NCBI RefSeq assembly: GCF_000186865.1
Contig: NW_008705591.1
Location: 37,617 to 69,755 of the forward strand
Reading direction: 5' to 3'
DNA length: 32,139 nt
From: Aureococcus anophagefferens
Lineage: Eukaryota > Sar > Pelagophyceae > Pelagomonadales > Pelagomonadaceae
Positions 10,403 to 21,030 of the stretch are shown here, in pieces. The position numbers and the translations under genes were made by a program. The notes under the pieces are model-generated. The model was given only the letters and a program-made list of their open reading frames with translations, did no database searches and was not told the origin of the DNA. Position 1 is the first letter of the stretch, and each line of letters starts with the position of its first letter.

Positions 10403-12735
10403 ATGTGGTCCGGGGGCATGTGGCTCTTTCAACCGGGGGCATTGGCGGACCAGATCATAAAGCTGTGCGACCTAATGCACAGAGAATTTGGTCGAACCCG
10501 TCGTATACAGGACGGCGCCGACGAGCGCAAGGAGCGGCATCAGAGAGCCACTGATCGATGGGAGTTGTGTCTTCGATCACTATCAGGTCCCGAAAAAGTG
10601 GAGCAATATGATGAAATCTTTTGTCTTGTACCCTGTGATGGCATACTTTATCGTCCACGGCCAGATGCGTTGGAGAAAGTATTGTGGCTTGAGAACAAAA
10701 TTGGACGTTGGAATTGCCGAGCTCTAATGGTGGAAGTCGGGACCTATGCACACGTGCGTGATGTCAAGGAAGACGAGGCTGCATTTGAGGTTGGGACACG
10801 TGCGTTGATTCTTGCACGGGAGCTCGTGCATCACGCGGCCATGAAGGGTGAAGATGAGGTCATGGAGCTACTGAGCGTCGGATCAGAATATGACGTCTTT
10901 GCAACACTTCTCGACGTAGCGTCGAATCGTACCCTCGCGCAGGGCGTGCGGGCCCTATCCCTTGATGTTTGTCTTACGGCGGTCTCGAGCCGCCTCTATT
11001 GTGCTGATCCGAATGACAGCATCTTGATAAATAGGGTTGAACCGAGGCAAGCGGCAACGTTTGTGCAGGCCGCTTTCGAGCTTTTTTGTGAAGACACGCC
11101 TCCACAGAATCCGCTCGAGTGGATCACGGGATCTGGGAGCTGGGTTATGGATGCACTGCGTCAAGATGTGAGGCGACCGCGCTGGACTATGCATGGCGTT
11201 CAGGAGCTAGATCCGATGCATGAAAAGCGCACGTCACGTTTCCTTAAAATGATCGAGACCACGGACGCACTACGGCGATTCCCCGTCTTAGTTGGAGATG
11301 CAGGGCTAGCCTCAAGGGATGTGAACAAGATCGAGGCGTCCCTTCGAGGTGGGAAGTTTGACATCGGCGCTGCACAAACAGAGGATGGGAATCACTCCAC
11401 ACTGCCACATCTAGGTACTCGTCGATCAAGCAGCTAATTGCGTCGACGCCTACCTCCAAGACAGTAAGCTCGCAGTCAGTCGCGAGCGTGTCGCCACTCT
11501 ATGGCGTATTGGGCCGGCGCTGCTCCATATCTTGGCCACTCCCACCGCGACAGGCAGTTCCGAAGCAACTCACGGACGACCACGGTCGAAGGGGCGGCCT
11601 TGCGGACAAGGCACTGGCACTCTTACTCGTCCTCATGGCCGCGCCGGGAGGTGCGTTGAACCCGTTTAGAGTTGCAATAGAGGCGATAACAGACTCTGAC
11701 GAGACTGATTCCGATCTTCCGTCGCCCCCGCCCAGGGCGGGTAATCCACAGGTGGACCTAGGGAAAGTTGTCTCGGGGCTTATCGCCCGTGCTCATACCG
11801 AGCCTGCCGTGCTCCTCCTCTACATTCTTCTCCGCTCGAACGCAGCCTTCAGCTCACGTGTGCGCACTTCGACCGCGATGCTCCTCGAACCGCTCATCGA
11901 GCGGCTCCTGTACGGTGGATGTGCTGCTTCGACCAGCGAACTCGCGTATCGCATTCAAACCCTCAGTGAACTCGTCTTGGATGCAGACAAGCTGTCACCA
12001 CCAGGGAGAGCCCAGCTTCACTTTGGAGAGCTCGCTCTGCTCGCAATCACAAGATGCCTCGTCGATAACCTTGCCCTCTTTCACGACGATTATCTTGCCG
12101 AGGCATGCCACGAAGCACTCCGCCGACTGGCGCCTCGCACATCCGTCATCTCTGATAAAACGGCACGAGAGCTTGCCAAGGCCATGCGAGGGGCCCTACG
12201 ACGCTACGTTCACGGCGATCCTGCAGATCGAGAGAGACACGCCAAAGCGGTCAGAGTCTATCTTGAGATTTTCAACATAATGCTTCGAAGCCGATCTTGT
12301 GCAGCCTCTAATATACCCCTCCTTGCCGAAGTTGCCAGGCTCCATCGAGAGCTAGGTCCTACATGGGCCACGCTTCCCCAAGCCGATATCCATTGGCTTC
12401 AGTCTCTGCCCAGACTTGGCGCATACTTTGCCAATGCTCTCGAGACATATTTCGAGAACAACCCCCATCACAGCCAGAACGTCGAGACGCGTGCCACCGT
12501 GCTTGTGACCAGCCTCTCTGATGCTCCCGAAAATATTTTTCTTGCAGCTGATGAGAAATTCCTTTTGGAAACAGATCACGCGGAGATTAACATTGATGAG
12601 AGCGAAGAGGCCTACGCGTGGGAGGTTACATACTCCACCACAAGAAACGACCTCATGTGGGACCAAAATCGGATCAAGCTGTTTGATCTCCTTGTCCTCA
12701 GACACTGGACCCCCGGCGATGAATGGCCTAGCTGA
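10403..12735 (+). CDS. DYM: Dymeclin homologue
   Basis: Dymeclin is a peripheral Golgi protein needed for Golgi organisation and vesicle traffic; its human form is mutated in Dyggve-Melchior-Clausen syndrome. Two exons, 10403-11355 and 11415-12735, join in frame to 757 residues (human protein about 670). Seen in exon 2: ALALLLVLMAAP followed by NPFRVAI (about residue 398), matching the family's leucine-rich stretch and NP(Y/F)R motif; helical repeats with LLLYILLRSN and HDDYLAEACHEALRRLAP, matching the conserved LLLYTLLH and YLHTNCLAALANM segments; and a C-terminal YAWEVTYSTTRNDLMWD close to the family's terminal VWSLVYNS..LYW block. Exon 1 is more diverged but has the expected position and length. 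The intron at 11356-11414 (59 bp, donor GTTTGA, acceptor ATCTAG) restores the frame; 11349-11464 is a second option. The frame stays open upstream of the ATG, so an earlier exon is possible. Confidence 0.85.
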
Positions 12736-12977
12736 CCTCGCTCTATTATAGCTAGCGAGATCCGTCAGAGTCGACTCCTTCAGCGAACCGACTCTGCATT
12801 CGCCATTGATATATACCTGCACCAATGTATCCCAGCTATGCGCGCTTGTCTGCCCCCGGGCAGGACACCCCTCGACCCGTTGGCACTTTTGGCTAGGCGC
12901 CAGCACATACTAACCCACCCGACCCACGGACGCTTAATTAAAAAAGCATATCCGGCAGCTTGCTGGCAAGTAAAGAC

Positions 12978-13010
12978 CATGCCTCTCTTTCCTTCGAAGA
13001 GAGAGGCATG
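12978..13010. repeat. 33-bp perfect-arm hairpin
   Basis: CATGCCTCTCT (12978-12988) is perfectly complementary to AGAGAGGCATG (13000-13010) around an 11-nt centre. It sits about 240 bp past the dymeclin stop codon. It could act as an RNA 3'-end structure or be the remnant of a transposon end; neither is shown by the sequence. Confidence 0.5.
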
Positions 13011-13271
13011 TAAGAACCTGCCCGGCGCGAGGGTTAGTCTTGGGCGCGGCGGACAGACGCTCTTCGTGTCGGAGGCGCCTCGGCCGCCGAACCCGCTCGA
13101 CGCGGCCGCTGTTGCGGGCCGCGGAGCTTCCGGAGGCGCTGGAAATGACGCCCCCACACCCACGCTGCAAGGCAAGCCACGCAGCGTCCGCGCTCGCGGC
13201 GATCTCGTCGAACGCTGCGGCGAAATCGACGACGTCGTCTTCGAGGGAGAGAATCCGGTCCGCTCGACGCT

Positions 13272-13508
13272 TTCCACCTGTCTCCACCCCGCGAAACTGG
13301 GTGCAGAGGCCGAGGGAAAGGGGTTCGTTCGAGCGAGCGACCCGCTGGGGCGGGGCAACCCGGGGCCCGGCGGCACCCGGGCCTGACGTCGCTCGTCGTC
13401 GAGAACCCGTTCGGCGGGCGCTTTGAGAGTGTTCCACCTGCCTCCACCCCGCGAAACTGGGCGGAGAGGGCGAGGGAAAGGGGCTCGTTCGAGCGGGCGA
13501 AGCGCTGG
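13272..13508. repeat. 77-bp direct repeat pair, 160 bp apart
   Basis: The segment 13272-13348 recurs at 13432-13508 with 8 mismatches by hand count and no gaps. Shared words include CTCCACCCCGCGAAACTGGG and CGAGGGAAAGGGG. Read on the minus strand, both copies encode similar peptides (ARSNEPLSL...QFRGVE.GG), so they may be relics of a duplicated coding segment or of a repeat family. Confidence 0.7.
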
Positions 13509-14132
13509 CACGTAGTACGTCGGGAATCGTTCGTCATGACAGACCACTCGGGAGGGACATTCCAGGGAACTCGTGTTTACTCGAAGTCGGGCGGACGGCT
13601 CGACCCCTGGAACTAAGTTGGGCCCCTCGTCGGTCTCGCCCCCCACCGTTAACGGCCATTCTCGTCATCCACGGGCTGCCCCGACGCGAACTAAGTTGCT
13701 CGCCTTCGACCGATGATCTTTCCCGAGCGACTCGCAGCCGGGCCCGAGGCGCGGCAAGGTTCACAGACCGAGCGCCGCGCCAAGTCTTGGAACCGCTGCA
13801 TCGGATGCCCGAGTCGGAAACCGAGGTCGTGCTTCAACAAAATGATGCTGGCCGGGGTATTTACTCTGAGTTTGCTGCTGAAGCGGCACAGTGCAGTCGT
13901 TGCATGGGCTTTTCTTCGCGGCGCTCGCGATGGCGTCTGAGTGTTATGCGCCGGGATCGGGACTGGGGAGGTGCCTCCGCAGCGTCGGGGATGCCTTCGT
14001 TCGGGCGTCGGCCTGCTATGACGCGGATCCTTAGTGGGTTCCGACGGCAGCGACCGTCCGGAAGCCGTCGAATCCGACGTCGGTCGGCTCGAGGTCCCGA
14101 GGGGCAGCCCGAGGCGCCTGGGGTGGGGTCTC

Positions 14133-14199
14133 GCCGCCCGAGATGGTCTGGACCCGACCCCATGGTGGTATGGAACGGATCGAGACCATCTCGGGCGGC
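14133..14199. repeat. Inverted repeat with 17-bp perfect arms
   Basis: GCCGCCCGAGATGGTCT at 14133-14149 is the exact reverse complement of 14183-14199, and the match continues imperfectly inward for about 11 bp. The direct word GGGGCAGCCC lies on both sides (14101-14110 and 14201-14210). It may be a small palindromic element in the spacer downstream of the glycosyltransferase gene. Confidence 0.6.
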
Positions 14200-14308
14200 A
14201 GGGGCAGCCCCAATCACGGCAAGTCAGACTCGGAAAATCCCCCGCCTCTAGAGCGGCGAAGTTTCTAGGCGGGCAGCTCGATGGACACTCGCCAGTTTAC
14301 TGCGTGTT

Positions 14309-16443
14309 TTACTGGTTCTTTCTGCGAGCTGCGTCATACTGGGCATCAAAGAGCCTGGCAGCAGCGCCATATACTAGCATATCGCGGAAGAGGAGGCGCC
14401 TGAGGAACCTCCTTGAACTTTGATTCAAAGCCTTGAGCGACTCGCGACCTCTAATGTCGAACGATGCGATAGCATCAAGGGTGTGTAGGGCAGCTGTGCG
14501 TGCATCCGAGCGTGTTTTGAATGCCGCATTCAGAATGATTCTAGAATTTTGCGGATCATCAGCAAGAAGTACCAGGAAGTTATCGGTTTTGAGTCTAGCA
14601 ACAGCGTCTGCGACCTCAGCAGCACCACCAATACCGTAGCGATCAACCCTATTGGCTCTGGGATCATCGACAAATCCCAAGTCGCTGGCATCCAGAGGTA
14701 ATAGAGCATCAAGCAGTGTGCCTCCATTAAGCGGTAGTTTCCTGGCATGTCGCCGTAGCGCTAATATTTGAGAGTCATGGATATGCAGACCTCTTTCAAA
14801 TTTTTGAAAGAAATCTTTTGATTCGCTCAGACCTCCATCTGCAGTGAGTTGAACAAGAGGATTTATGAGCACGAGCACGATAGCGCAAGGCATCAAAACT
14901 GTTGCGCATGCATCTTTCGACATGGGCCCCACAACGACGGTTTGGTTTCTCCAACTGCCTCTTCTCCAGTCTGACGCGTCCTGGACCACCACGGGCGTTT
15001 GCGGCAGTTTCGGAGAAATAGGAAGGTGAAATATGGCAATGATCGCATGCGGCTGTGATGTTGATATTGTGCTATCAACAAGTGGCGCCCTTGTAATGAG
15101 ATCGCCTCCATCATTTAAGGCGTCAGATATCTTTTCCAGGCCAAAACCAAATAATCTGTGATGTTCTAATTTCTCGTCAAGCACTACGAGTGCATTACTC
15201 TGAAAGCCGCTTAGACACTTCGCAGCCCTGGGTACTGCATGGGAATGCAGCACCGTACAGCCAATGCCACCCTGGATGATCTGTGCCAAGCTCAGGGATG
15301 CACCTCTTAGTTGGGCTGTACCAACAGCCTCCAAGATAGAAGATCTTGCGAGTGAGTCCCAGTGAGCGGCATCGAATCCACCACAACGCATTGGTAATGC
15401 TGCGTTCACATTCTTAACGTGGCCTCGGCAATTGAAGACTTTGTTCAGGGAGATCCATGAGGCATCCTCGAGATAGAGCGCAGCTCGGAGCGGTGGTTGA
15501 TCCATTGGATTTTGGATTGATCCGAGAGCAAGAGACTCGTGCCAGTAGACTTCATTCCATCGTTTTAGCACACGTCGGGCACCATCGCAGTTGGAGATAG
15601 CCACAATGCCTGTATTGGGTTCAGGTGGCACATCACCTTTCTGAATGCCGTACATGCGTTGTAGTATCAAACTGTGGTGTTCTGAAGGCGCTGGTACAAA
15701 CGCAAACCAAGGCCCTGAAGGTAGGACGACCTTGAATACAGACAATAATGAGTCACAAACAAGTGTGTCCGCATCTAAAAATATTGTGGCAACCTTGAAG
15801 ACTTCTTGAGCAAGTAAAAGTGCTGCCATTTTTGCGCTCCGAAGCTGACGCACAGCCGCCCATGCGAGAAACTTACTCCCCCTACGTTCCGACTCAGTCT
15901 TGCGATTAGCCACATAGGTTGAAGCCAGGTCAGTCGTCGACGATGATTTGCTTTTGGCAATGGTGAACGCCTCGAACTCTGGTAAAGATGTAAAATTGAT
16001 CCCAAAGCCATCAACAGACATCACATAGTCCCACCAAAACGCGGTACCATATGCCTCTGCCTGTGGCGCCAAAGATGCCAAACCGAATTCAGATGTCACA
16101 AGGAGCGTGCCCACATCCAAGCCGAGAGTATTCCGCACACTTGTAGCTGATACCGACGCTTTTTGAATGGTGTTCTGTCCAAGTGCCGCATACACAACAC
16201 CATAATCAAAATCGGCATTCTCGCTCCTGCAGAGGAAACTCTCTGGTCCAAACGGGAATGCTTTCAACACCCTCTCCAAGAAGTTGCTGGCAGTCCGANN
16301 NNNNNNNNNNNNNNNNNNNNNNNNNNNNNNNNNNNNNNNNNNNNNNNNCGCACTGCTTGGCGAACCAGCTCGCTAAATCCGAAGCATCTATGCAGGAACA
16401 GAGGTAGCATGACGCTTGATATGCTTTGGATAGCAATGCGCAT
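14309..16443 (-). CDS. GT-A glycosyltransferase with sulfotransferase-like C-terminus (5' part interrupted by gap)
   Basis: The reading frame is continuous from 16298 down to the stop at 14309 (about 660 residues). An N-terminal segment starting at ATG 16443 (MRIAIQSISSVMLPLFLHRC, signal- or anchor-like) lies on the other side of a 50-N gap and probably belongs to it. Numbering from codon 16279, the catalytic domain shows FLDADTLV (167-174, the DxD metal/nucleotide-sugar motif), EPNTGIVAIS (220-229) and NPMDQPPLRAAL (257-268), the pattern of nucleotide-diphospho-sugar transferases such as GT8- or GT77-like enzymes. The last ~270 residues weakly recall Golgi sulfotransferases: an AIFHLP strand, CAIVLVLINPLVQL in place of the 'LRDPVERF' strand, and a final DMLVYGAAARLFDAQ helix. 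This would be a luminal ER/Golgi glycan-building enzyme. The sulfotransferase assignment is tentative, because the PAPS-binding lysine motif is not clear. Confidence 0.65.
16299..16348. other. Assembly gap (50 N)
   Basis: Exactly 50 unknown bases. The round number suggests a default gap size, so the true distance is unknown. The frames on the two sides do not agree if the gap is really 50 bp. It interrupts the 5' part of the glycosyltransferase gene. Confidence 0.95.
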
Positions 16444-16727
16444 TGGGATTGGAGCTTCGGACAAGGTGTGTGGCTGAGTAGCCGGGGTTTTTGCGATGGC
16501 CCGTGCGCGCGAACGCGGCCGTCCCTATTTCCGAAACTGTGCAGACCGCTAGAGGACCCTACTGAGAGTAGTGCCTCTGCAGCGCATCGACGCGAGGGAA
16601 ACGAACGCGTCGCGAAACTAGCCCGTGCGCTCCGCAGTGAAAAACCAGTGGCGGTCGGTCGACGGACCGCCTACCGCGCCGCGCGCGACTACATTGATTT
16701 GGGTCCTGCTAATTTCCTGCTCTAGAG

Positions 16728-17622
16728 TAGGGGCGGACAGTGAAAGTCGACCGGCGGTGGACCGTCGAGTTCGACCTTGCGGTCACTTGCGATGGATAGC
16801 CGACTTCTAACTGATACTTAGAGAGTCTGGGTTCGCGTAAATCGACGTCGATCTCGCGGAGCTACGACCTCGCAAAGTCTCGATTTTCCTCCCGCGCGGG
16901 CAAAACGCGGTCGCGTGTACGAGGCGCTCCGGCGACTTTGGGCTGGCGTGGGCGCACTCGAGTCGATATACATGTCGTCGGAACCCATCGCGCAGCCGTC
17001 CGACGCCTGTAGCCCGCGAGGACGCGTTGTGGCCCATCGCCTCGTTTCCAGGCGAGAAACGCCAATCCCGTCTCGCGCCTGTGCCAGCGCAGACGCCACG
17101 AGCGGTAGGCGCAGCGCGTGTTCCCGCGCCTCGTAGGTCGACCTGGGAGTGCACTGAACACTCGACACGTCGGCGCGACGCCCAGCAGCGCCCAGCGAAG
17201 CGATCTAGTTCCGGTGCCTCACCGAAGCCTCACCAGAGCGGGCGCTCCAGGCGCGCACGAGCAGCGCCGAAGGCTCTGCGGCTCAGAGCAGCGCCGCAGG
17301 GCACGCAGGAACGGTTCCGAACGCGCGGCGACGTGATTCCGCGCCGCCGGGAGGCGCCTGGCGTCGGCCCGCGACGTCCCGAAGCGCTTTGTCGAGGGCC
17401 GCCACCAGTGCTGTCGGCACCATGCATTCGCGGTGCGGGGGGTTCCTGATTTCGTGCAGCCACGAAACTCGGCGGAGATGCGTGAGGCCGGGCCTCACGC
17501 AACATACCCAAATTAGGTCCTTGCACGAAACCAGCATCTCGGTGCACTGCTCCCGACCCATCCAGGGAACCGGACCCAGCCGAAGCGGCCCCGAAGCGCC
17601 CGGGCTTCACTGTCCGCCCCTA
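16728..17622. mobile_element. 895-bp hAT-like non-autonomous transposon
   Basis: The 17-bp ends TAGGGGCGGACAGTGAA (16728-16744) and its exact reverse complement (17606-17622) are flanked by TCTAGAG at 16721-16727 and 17623-17629. TIRs starting TAGGG fit the hAT consensus YARNG. hAT elements make 8-bp duplications; here 7 bp are identical, so the superfamily is a suggestion. The GC-rich interior has overlapping ORFs on both strands but nothing resembling a transposase. Confidence 0.7.
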
Positions 17623-18631
17623 TCTAGAGTGATGACCGCACGATTCGCTCCGCCCTGCCTCGGGCGACCTGTGTTTTGTGCTGCCGCAGTTCGCGTGATG
17701 CAGTTCGGCCATAACTCGGGCTGCGTCGCGCGCGCGGACGAGTCCTTTTGCCAGGCCCTGGACACCCCATCGAGGCGCCCCCCCCACGCAAGAACGGCGG
17801 AAATTGAGGGGGGTCAGTGGCGCCCTCGGCGCCCTCGGGACGAGGGCGCCGCTCCTCGGCCGACGCCCTCGGACCCTCGGACGGCGGATCGGCGCCCTCG
17901 GACGAGGATTCGGCCGTCGGACGAGCGCACGGCCGTCGGACGAGCGCACGTCCATCGGACGAGGGCGGCGAACCGCCGGCGTTGGTGACCCCCGCGGGCG
18001 CTGGATGTCCGGGCTGCATGATTTATGACAGGCTTTGCACCCGCGCCGCTCAGCGAATACGCGGAGATGCGCAACGATCTCAGTGTGGTGGGCGCGATGA
18101 GTCCGCAGGCCCGCCGCTGGAGCGGGGTCGGGCTGTGACTGCAAGATCGGCACAAATGAAGCACCCACCCTGCCCTACCCTCTTCCGCCCCCGCTGAGGT
18201 GGCTGCGCCATCCAAGCGCGGTCCGTCGGCCTTCATTCTGGCACTCTCAACTGAATTGAGCTCAGCCCGGCCTCCCCCATGCATCAGTGAGGGGGGAGTT
18301 TACTCTGCTTCCTTTAGCTCAGGCTAGTGGGAGATACGAAAGGCCAAGTGGACGGAAACCAGGCGCCAGCGGAGGCGGAGCGTAGCCCGGAGAGCGCCCG
18401 GGCCCAGTGACCCCCCCTACCGACCCGCCGGCTTGCCCGAGAGCCTGAGGCATTTTTCCTCGCCTCTCTATAATTAATCCCACCTAACTGTGCTAGATTC
18501 TCTGCGAAGCTCGAGTTTGGCATTTAAGAGCAGCTCATTCAGGGATCTATCGACGCGGGCACTCCGAGAATAAAACGCGACGCGGCCTGGTGCAAGAGGT
18601 CGCGGCGTTGCCAGGCAGGGTCGTAGCCGGA
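17623..18631. other. GC-rich intergenic spacer
   Basis: This lies between the hAT-like element and the cyclin gene. It contains the CGGACGAG repeat zone listed separately and C-rich runs near 17780. A plus-strand stretch near 18033-18138 could encode about 36 residues ending at a TGA after a plausible acceptor ATGACAG (18032), but no family is recognised. The word GATACGAAAGGCCAA at 18334 also occurs near 10335. Confidence 0.4.
17815..17968. repeat. Degenerate GC-rich tandem repeat (19-bp core unit)
   Basis: The clearest part is GGCCGTCGGACGAGCGCAC at 17912-17930, exactly repeated at 17931-17949 and in degraded form at 17950-17968. Upstream to about 17815, shorter CCCTCGGACGAG/GCGCCCTCGG words recur irregularly, suggesting an older expansion of the same motif. 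Confidence 0.75.
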
Positions 18632-19430
18632 TCAGTCGCGAAATTGCCTTCTCGAGTCTGCGTAGGGTGCGCTTCCCAACGGGCTTAACCCGGAATAATA
18701 GCGGCAGTATTCATGAGGGGAAACGTGAAGTGCAAAATTAAGCCCGAACAGAAACTCAACCTGCGGTAGGCTGTGTGAGGCAAGCGAAAAGATGATGAGC
18801 ACCTCAAGATTATTGAGCTCCTTGAGAGGAATGCCACCAAGTTGAGAGTAGAATAAATTAGGATAATATGAGTCGTCTAGGAATTTTGCAGCAACCTGCG
18901 AGTCATCATAGAGCCTAGCCAAATTGACGCGACTCACACAAACTGCTGTAATCAGAATACGGTGGATATTCAGTAGGGATAGCGACATCACCGAATGTTG
19001 ACAGAGTCGATCAATGTATATCAATGAGACGACAAAGCAACTTGGGGAACAGTTCGCATACTTCTCTATTCGCTCGAGATAGGCCTTAATTGTAATTTGT
19101 GGCCTACGAACGAATTCATTGATTTTATTTCGTAAATATACAACTGAGGTTTTGACGGCTTGAGTGCATGGAATTTAGTGATCTGATGGTGCAACTCTTC
19201 CTGGAGCAGCTGTTCGATGAGCGCCGCAAGTACAGCAACCTGCACCCGGTAATATGATGACCTGCGAACATCGTGCGCCGGCATACCAGGTCTCTGACAG
19301 TGCCGTGCACAACGCGCATCGTTGGTTCATACGACAATTCTGCATTCGTGTACGAGGTCGGGGCTTCAATCGCGAACTGCATGGGCTTACGACGTGGGTT
19401 ATCGCGACATCCTGCTAGATTGGCAGCCAT
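18632..19430 (-). CDS. U/P-type (PHO80-like) cyclin
   Basis: Five exons, 19287-19430, 19142-19239, 18938-19103, 18803-18895 and 18632-18760, give 209 residues, the usual size of plant CYCU/CYCP and fungal PHO80-type cyclins, which partner a CDK. Introns are 47, 38, 42 and 42 bp. The two 42-bp introns are in frame without stops, so they are easily missed; removing them restores HRILITAVCVAAKFLDD and LNNLEVEFLFGLNF, both family hallmarks. Other matches: TVRDLVAVLAALIEQLL at the N-terminus, AYLERIEKYANCSPSCFVV, IYIDRL, and YSQLGGIPLKELN. The start is ATG 19430, 48 codons before intron 1. The C-terminus stops soon after the cyclin box (VSPHEYCRYYSGL). It is the first of four consecutive minus-strand genes. 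Confidence in the family is high; the CDK partner and function are not visible. Confidence 0.9.
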
Positions 19431-19992
19431 CGCATGAGAGACTGTTTTTTTTAAAAAAGAAAAGTGCTTTTAACAGAGACGCCGGTGTACCGCCACTGCG
19501 CAACCTCGATAGTTCACCCTCGGACGGCAGGGCAGCCCCATCAGGCTGCTTCCCCGCCCCGGAGTTTACTATCTCGCTTCCTAGAGCCCCTCAGGCTTTT
19601 GCTTACTAGTATCTTTTTTTACGGACGTTGGTGTAGTAGGCTGGTAGCGTCGACTTTAGCGTCGGTAGTTGGTACTCCAATCTTGCTTCTATATTGCTGA
19701 GAGCACCCAAGTGAGCATCCTTAGCTTACTACCCACAAACACCACATGAATGCCACGACGTGCGCTCATTAGAAACTGCAGGCCAATGTCCCTTGCGATC
19801 AGACTGGCGCATGGTTCCCTTAGTCCGACCGAAAGTTCGGCGGTTACCACGGTGGTGTGTAGCTAGTAGTCCCGAGAAGTCTGCCTGAGTTGCCAAGGCG
19901 AATGCCGATTTGAATGCGGGGGGGGGGGGGGGGGGGGTCCTTGCGGCTAAGGCGCATGTTTGGCTGGATGAGAAGTCTCTTGTACGAAGCTG
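19431..19992. other. Spacer between cyclin and CYB5D1 genes
   Basis: This is the presumed promoter of the cyclin and 3' UTR of the CYB5D1 gene, both on the minus strand. It includes the G20 run at 19918-19937 and a short T-rich/A-rich palindromic stretch near 19445-19460. No gene is recognised. Confidence 0.5.
19918..19937 (+). repeat. G20 homopolymer
   Basis: Twenty consecutive G on the plus strand (C on the minus), 55 bp past the CYB5D1 stop codon. It can in principle form G-quadruplexes. Its exact length may be a sequencing artefact. Confidence 0.9.
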
Positions 19993-20850
19993 TTAATCGT
20001 AAGTCAAATCATCGTTGAAGTACACATGCACAACTGGAATATATTGATCTTCGTCTATTCCCATACTCTCGAACAGAGTGCTTTCATCAAAAATCCCAGA
20101 TTGTTCCAAAGTCTTGCTCATATCCATTTTCACGAAATTTTCGTCCTTCAGCTGCTTCCAAGTATAACAGAGGGCATGCGCATTGTATTGTATATACCTG
20201 TGATTTTACAGTTTGGCCGATGTTCTTCCAGTAACCTGAGTACCGAGTTTGTATTTCCTCGACAGTCTCTTCGCCACACACATTCAGCACATCAGACTGT
20301 TGCGTCAGGACGTTGACGATCCTGAGCTTACGAACGTTCTTTGAGAGTTGGCCGACAACATACCGTTCATCTTTCCACCTGTAAAAATTCAAGGATTCTC
20401 ATGAGGTTGTATGCTTAGCTTACCAAGGTATCCCATCGAAGAGTTCTGTGGACCATTCCGAAGTCGGTCCAGATGGTGGTACCTTCGCACTCGAGTCCAG
20501 ATTCTGGAACATAGTGTCTGGAATGACGCTGCTGCACCAAAGGGCCACAATCAAACGTTGAGAAAGCGACCCATGGGAACATATGGAAGCATGACCCCCT
20601 TGTCCTCACTGTAGTAGGATTTCACCATCATGGTTTTGCCGTCGAACCAATGCGAGATATCGCGCCCCGCATTGCTGATCAAGGGCTGGGTTAAATTGCT
20701 TCTATGGGTGGCAATTAGCTCCGTGAGATCAAACACATTGTGAAACAGCGAAAACCAGGCATCATCAGCAGAGTTGTGCGCATTAATTTCTTCGGGAGTG
20801 TAGTACCGTCGCCGCCTGCCGTGCTGTTTCGGTAGAAGTTGTGACGACAT
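19993..20850 (-). CDS. CYB5D1: Cytochrome b5 domain-containing protein 1 homologue
   Basis: Four exons, 20557-20850, 20424-20482, 20244-20378 and 19993-20197, give 230 residues (human CYB5D1 has 228). Introns are 74, 45 and 46 bp. The b5 domain is residues 17-70: YYTPEEINAHNS, WFSLFHNVFDLTELI, with likely haem ligands His49 and His67 (GRDISHWFD). After it come VPPSGPTSEWSTE, the PWWKDERY motif rebuilt across intron 2, LRIVNVLTQQ, the ubiquitin-like second half with EEIQTRYIQYNAHALCYTW rebuilt across intron 3, and a final PVVHVYFNDDLTYD. The second half matches CYB5D1 and not ordinary b5 proteins. Known family role: an axonemal/ciliary protein of motile cilia, implying a flagellated organism. 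The start is ATG 20850. The gene lies on the minus strand between the cyclin and ubiquitin-fold genes. Confidence 0.92.
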
Positions 20851-21030
20851 AACTAGTTTACAACGTCACGCGTCAATCGGTTGTATGGAACACGGAACTT
20901 AAGGATGATATAAGATACATAAGCTTGGATAGTAGATGCGGAGGCTATGCGGAGCTGGGTGCGCCTCGTGCAGCTAGCCTCTGTCTATTTTATCCAGTAG
21001 TTGGGAATATATTGACCCCGGCCAGAGTAG

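Larger units (their letters stand above)
12736..14308. other. GC-rich intergenic spacer with repeats
   Basis: This lies between the convergent dymeclin and glycosyltransferase genes. Just after the dymeclin stop there are small inverted repeats (CTCGCT/AGCGAG near 12739-12762; AGAGTCG/CGACTCT near 12767-12794). The spacer then carries the 33-bp hairpin, a 77-bp direct-repeat pair, and a 17-bp-arm inverted repeat listed separately. GAACTAAGTTG also recurs at 13610 and 13688. Overlapping GC-rich ORFs exist on both strands, but none resembles a known protein. A minus-strand segment near 13150-13260 has a coding look (acidic/alanine-rich helix) and could be a gene relic. Confidence 0.45.

Noticed and set aside
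12780..13646. 288-codon minus-strand ORF in the convergent spacer
   Set aside because: Pro/Arg/Ser-rich, crosses repeats and hairpins, and matches no family; expected by chance in GC-rich DNA.
17389..17988. 199-codon ORF across the right end of the hAT-like element
   Set aside because: It spans a transposon border and the CGGACGAG repeat; composition-driven.
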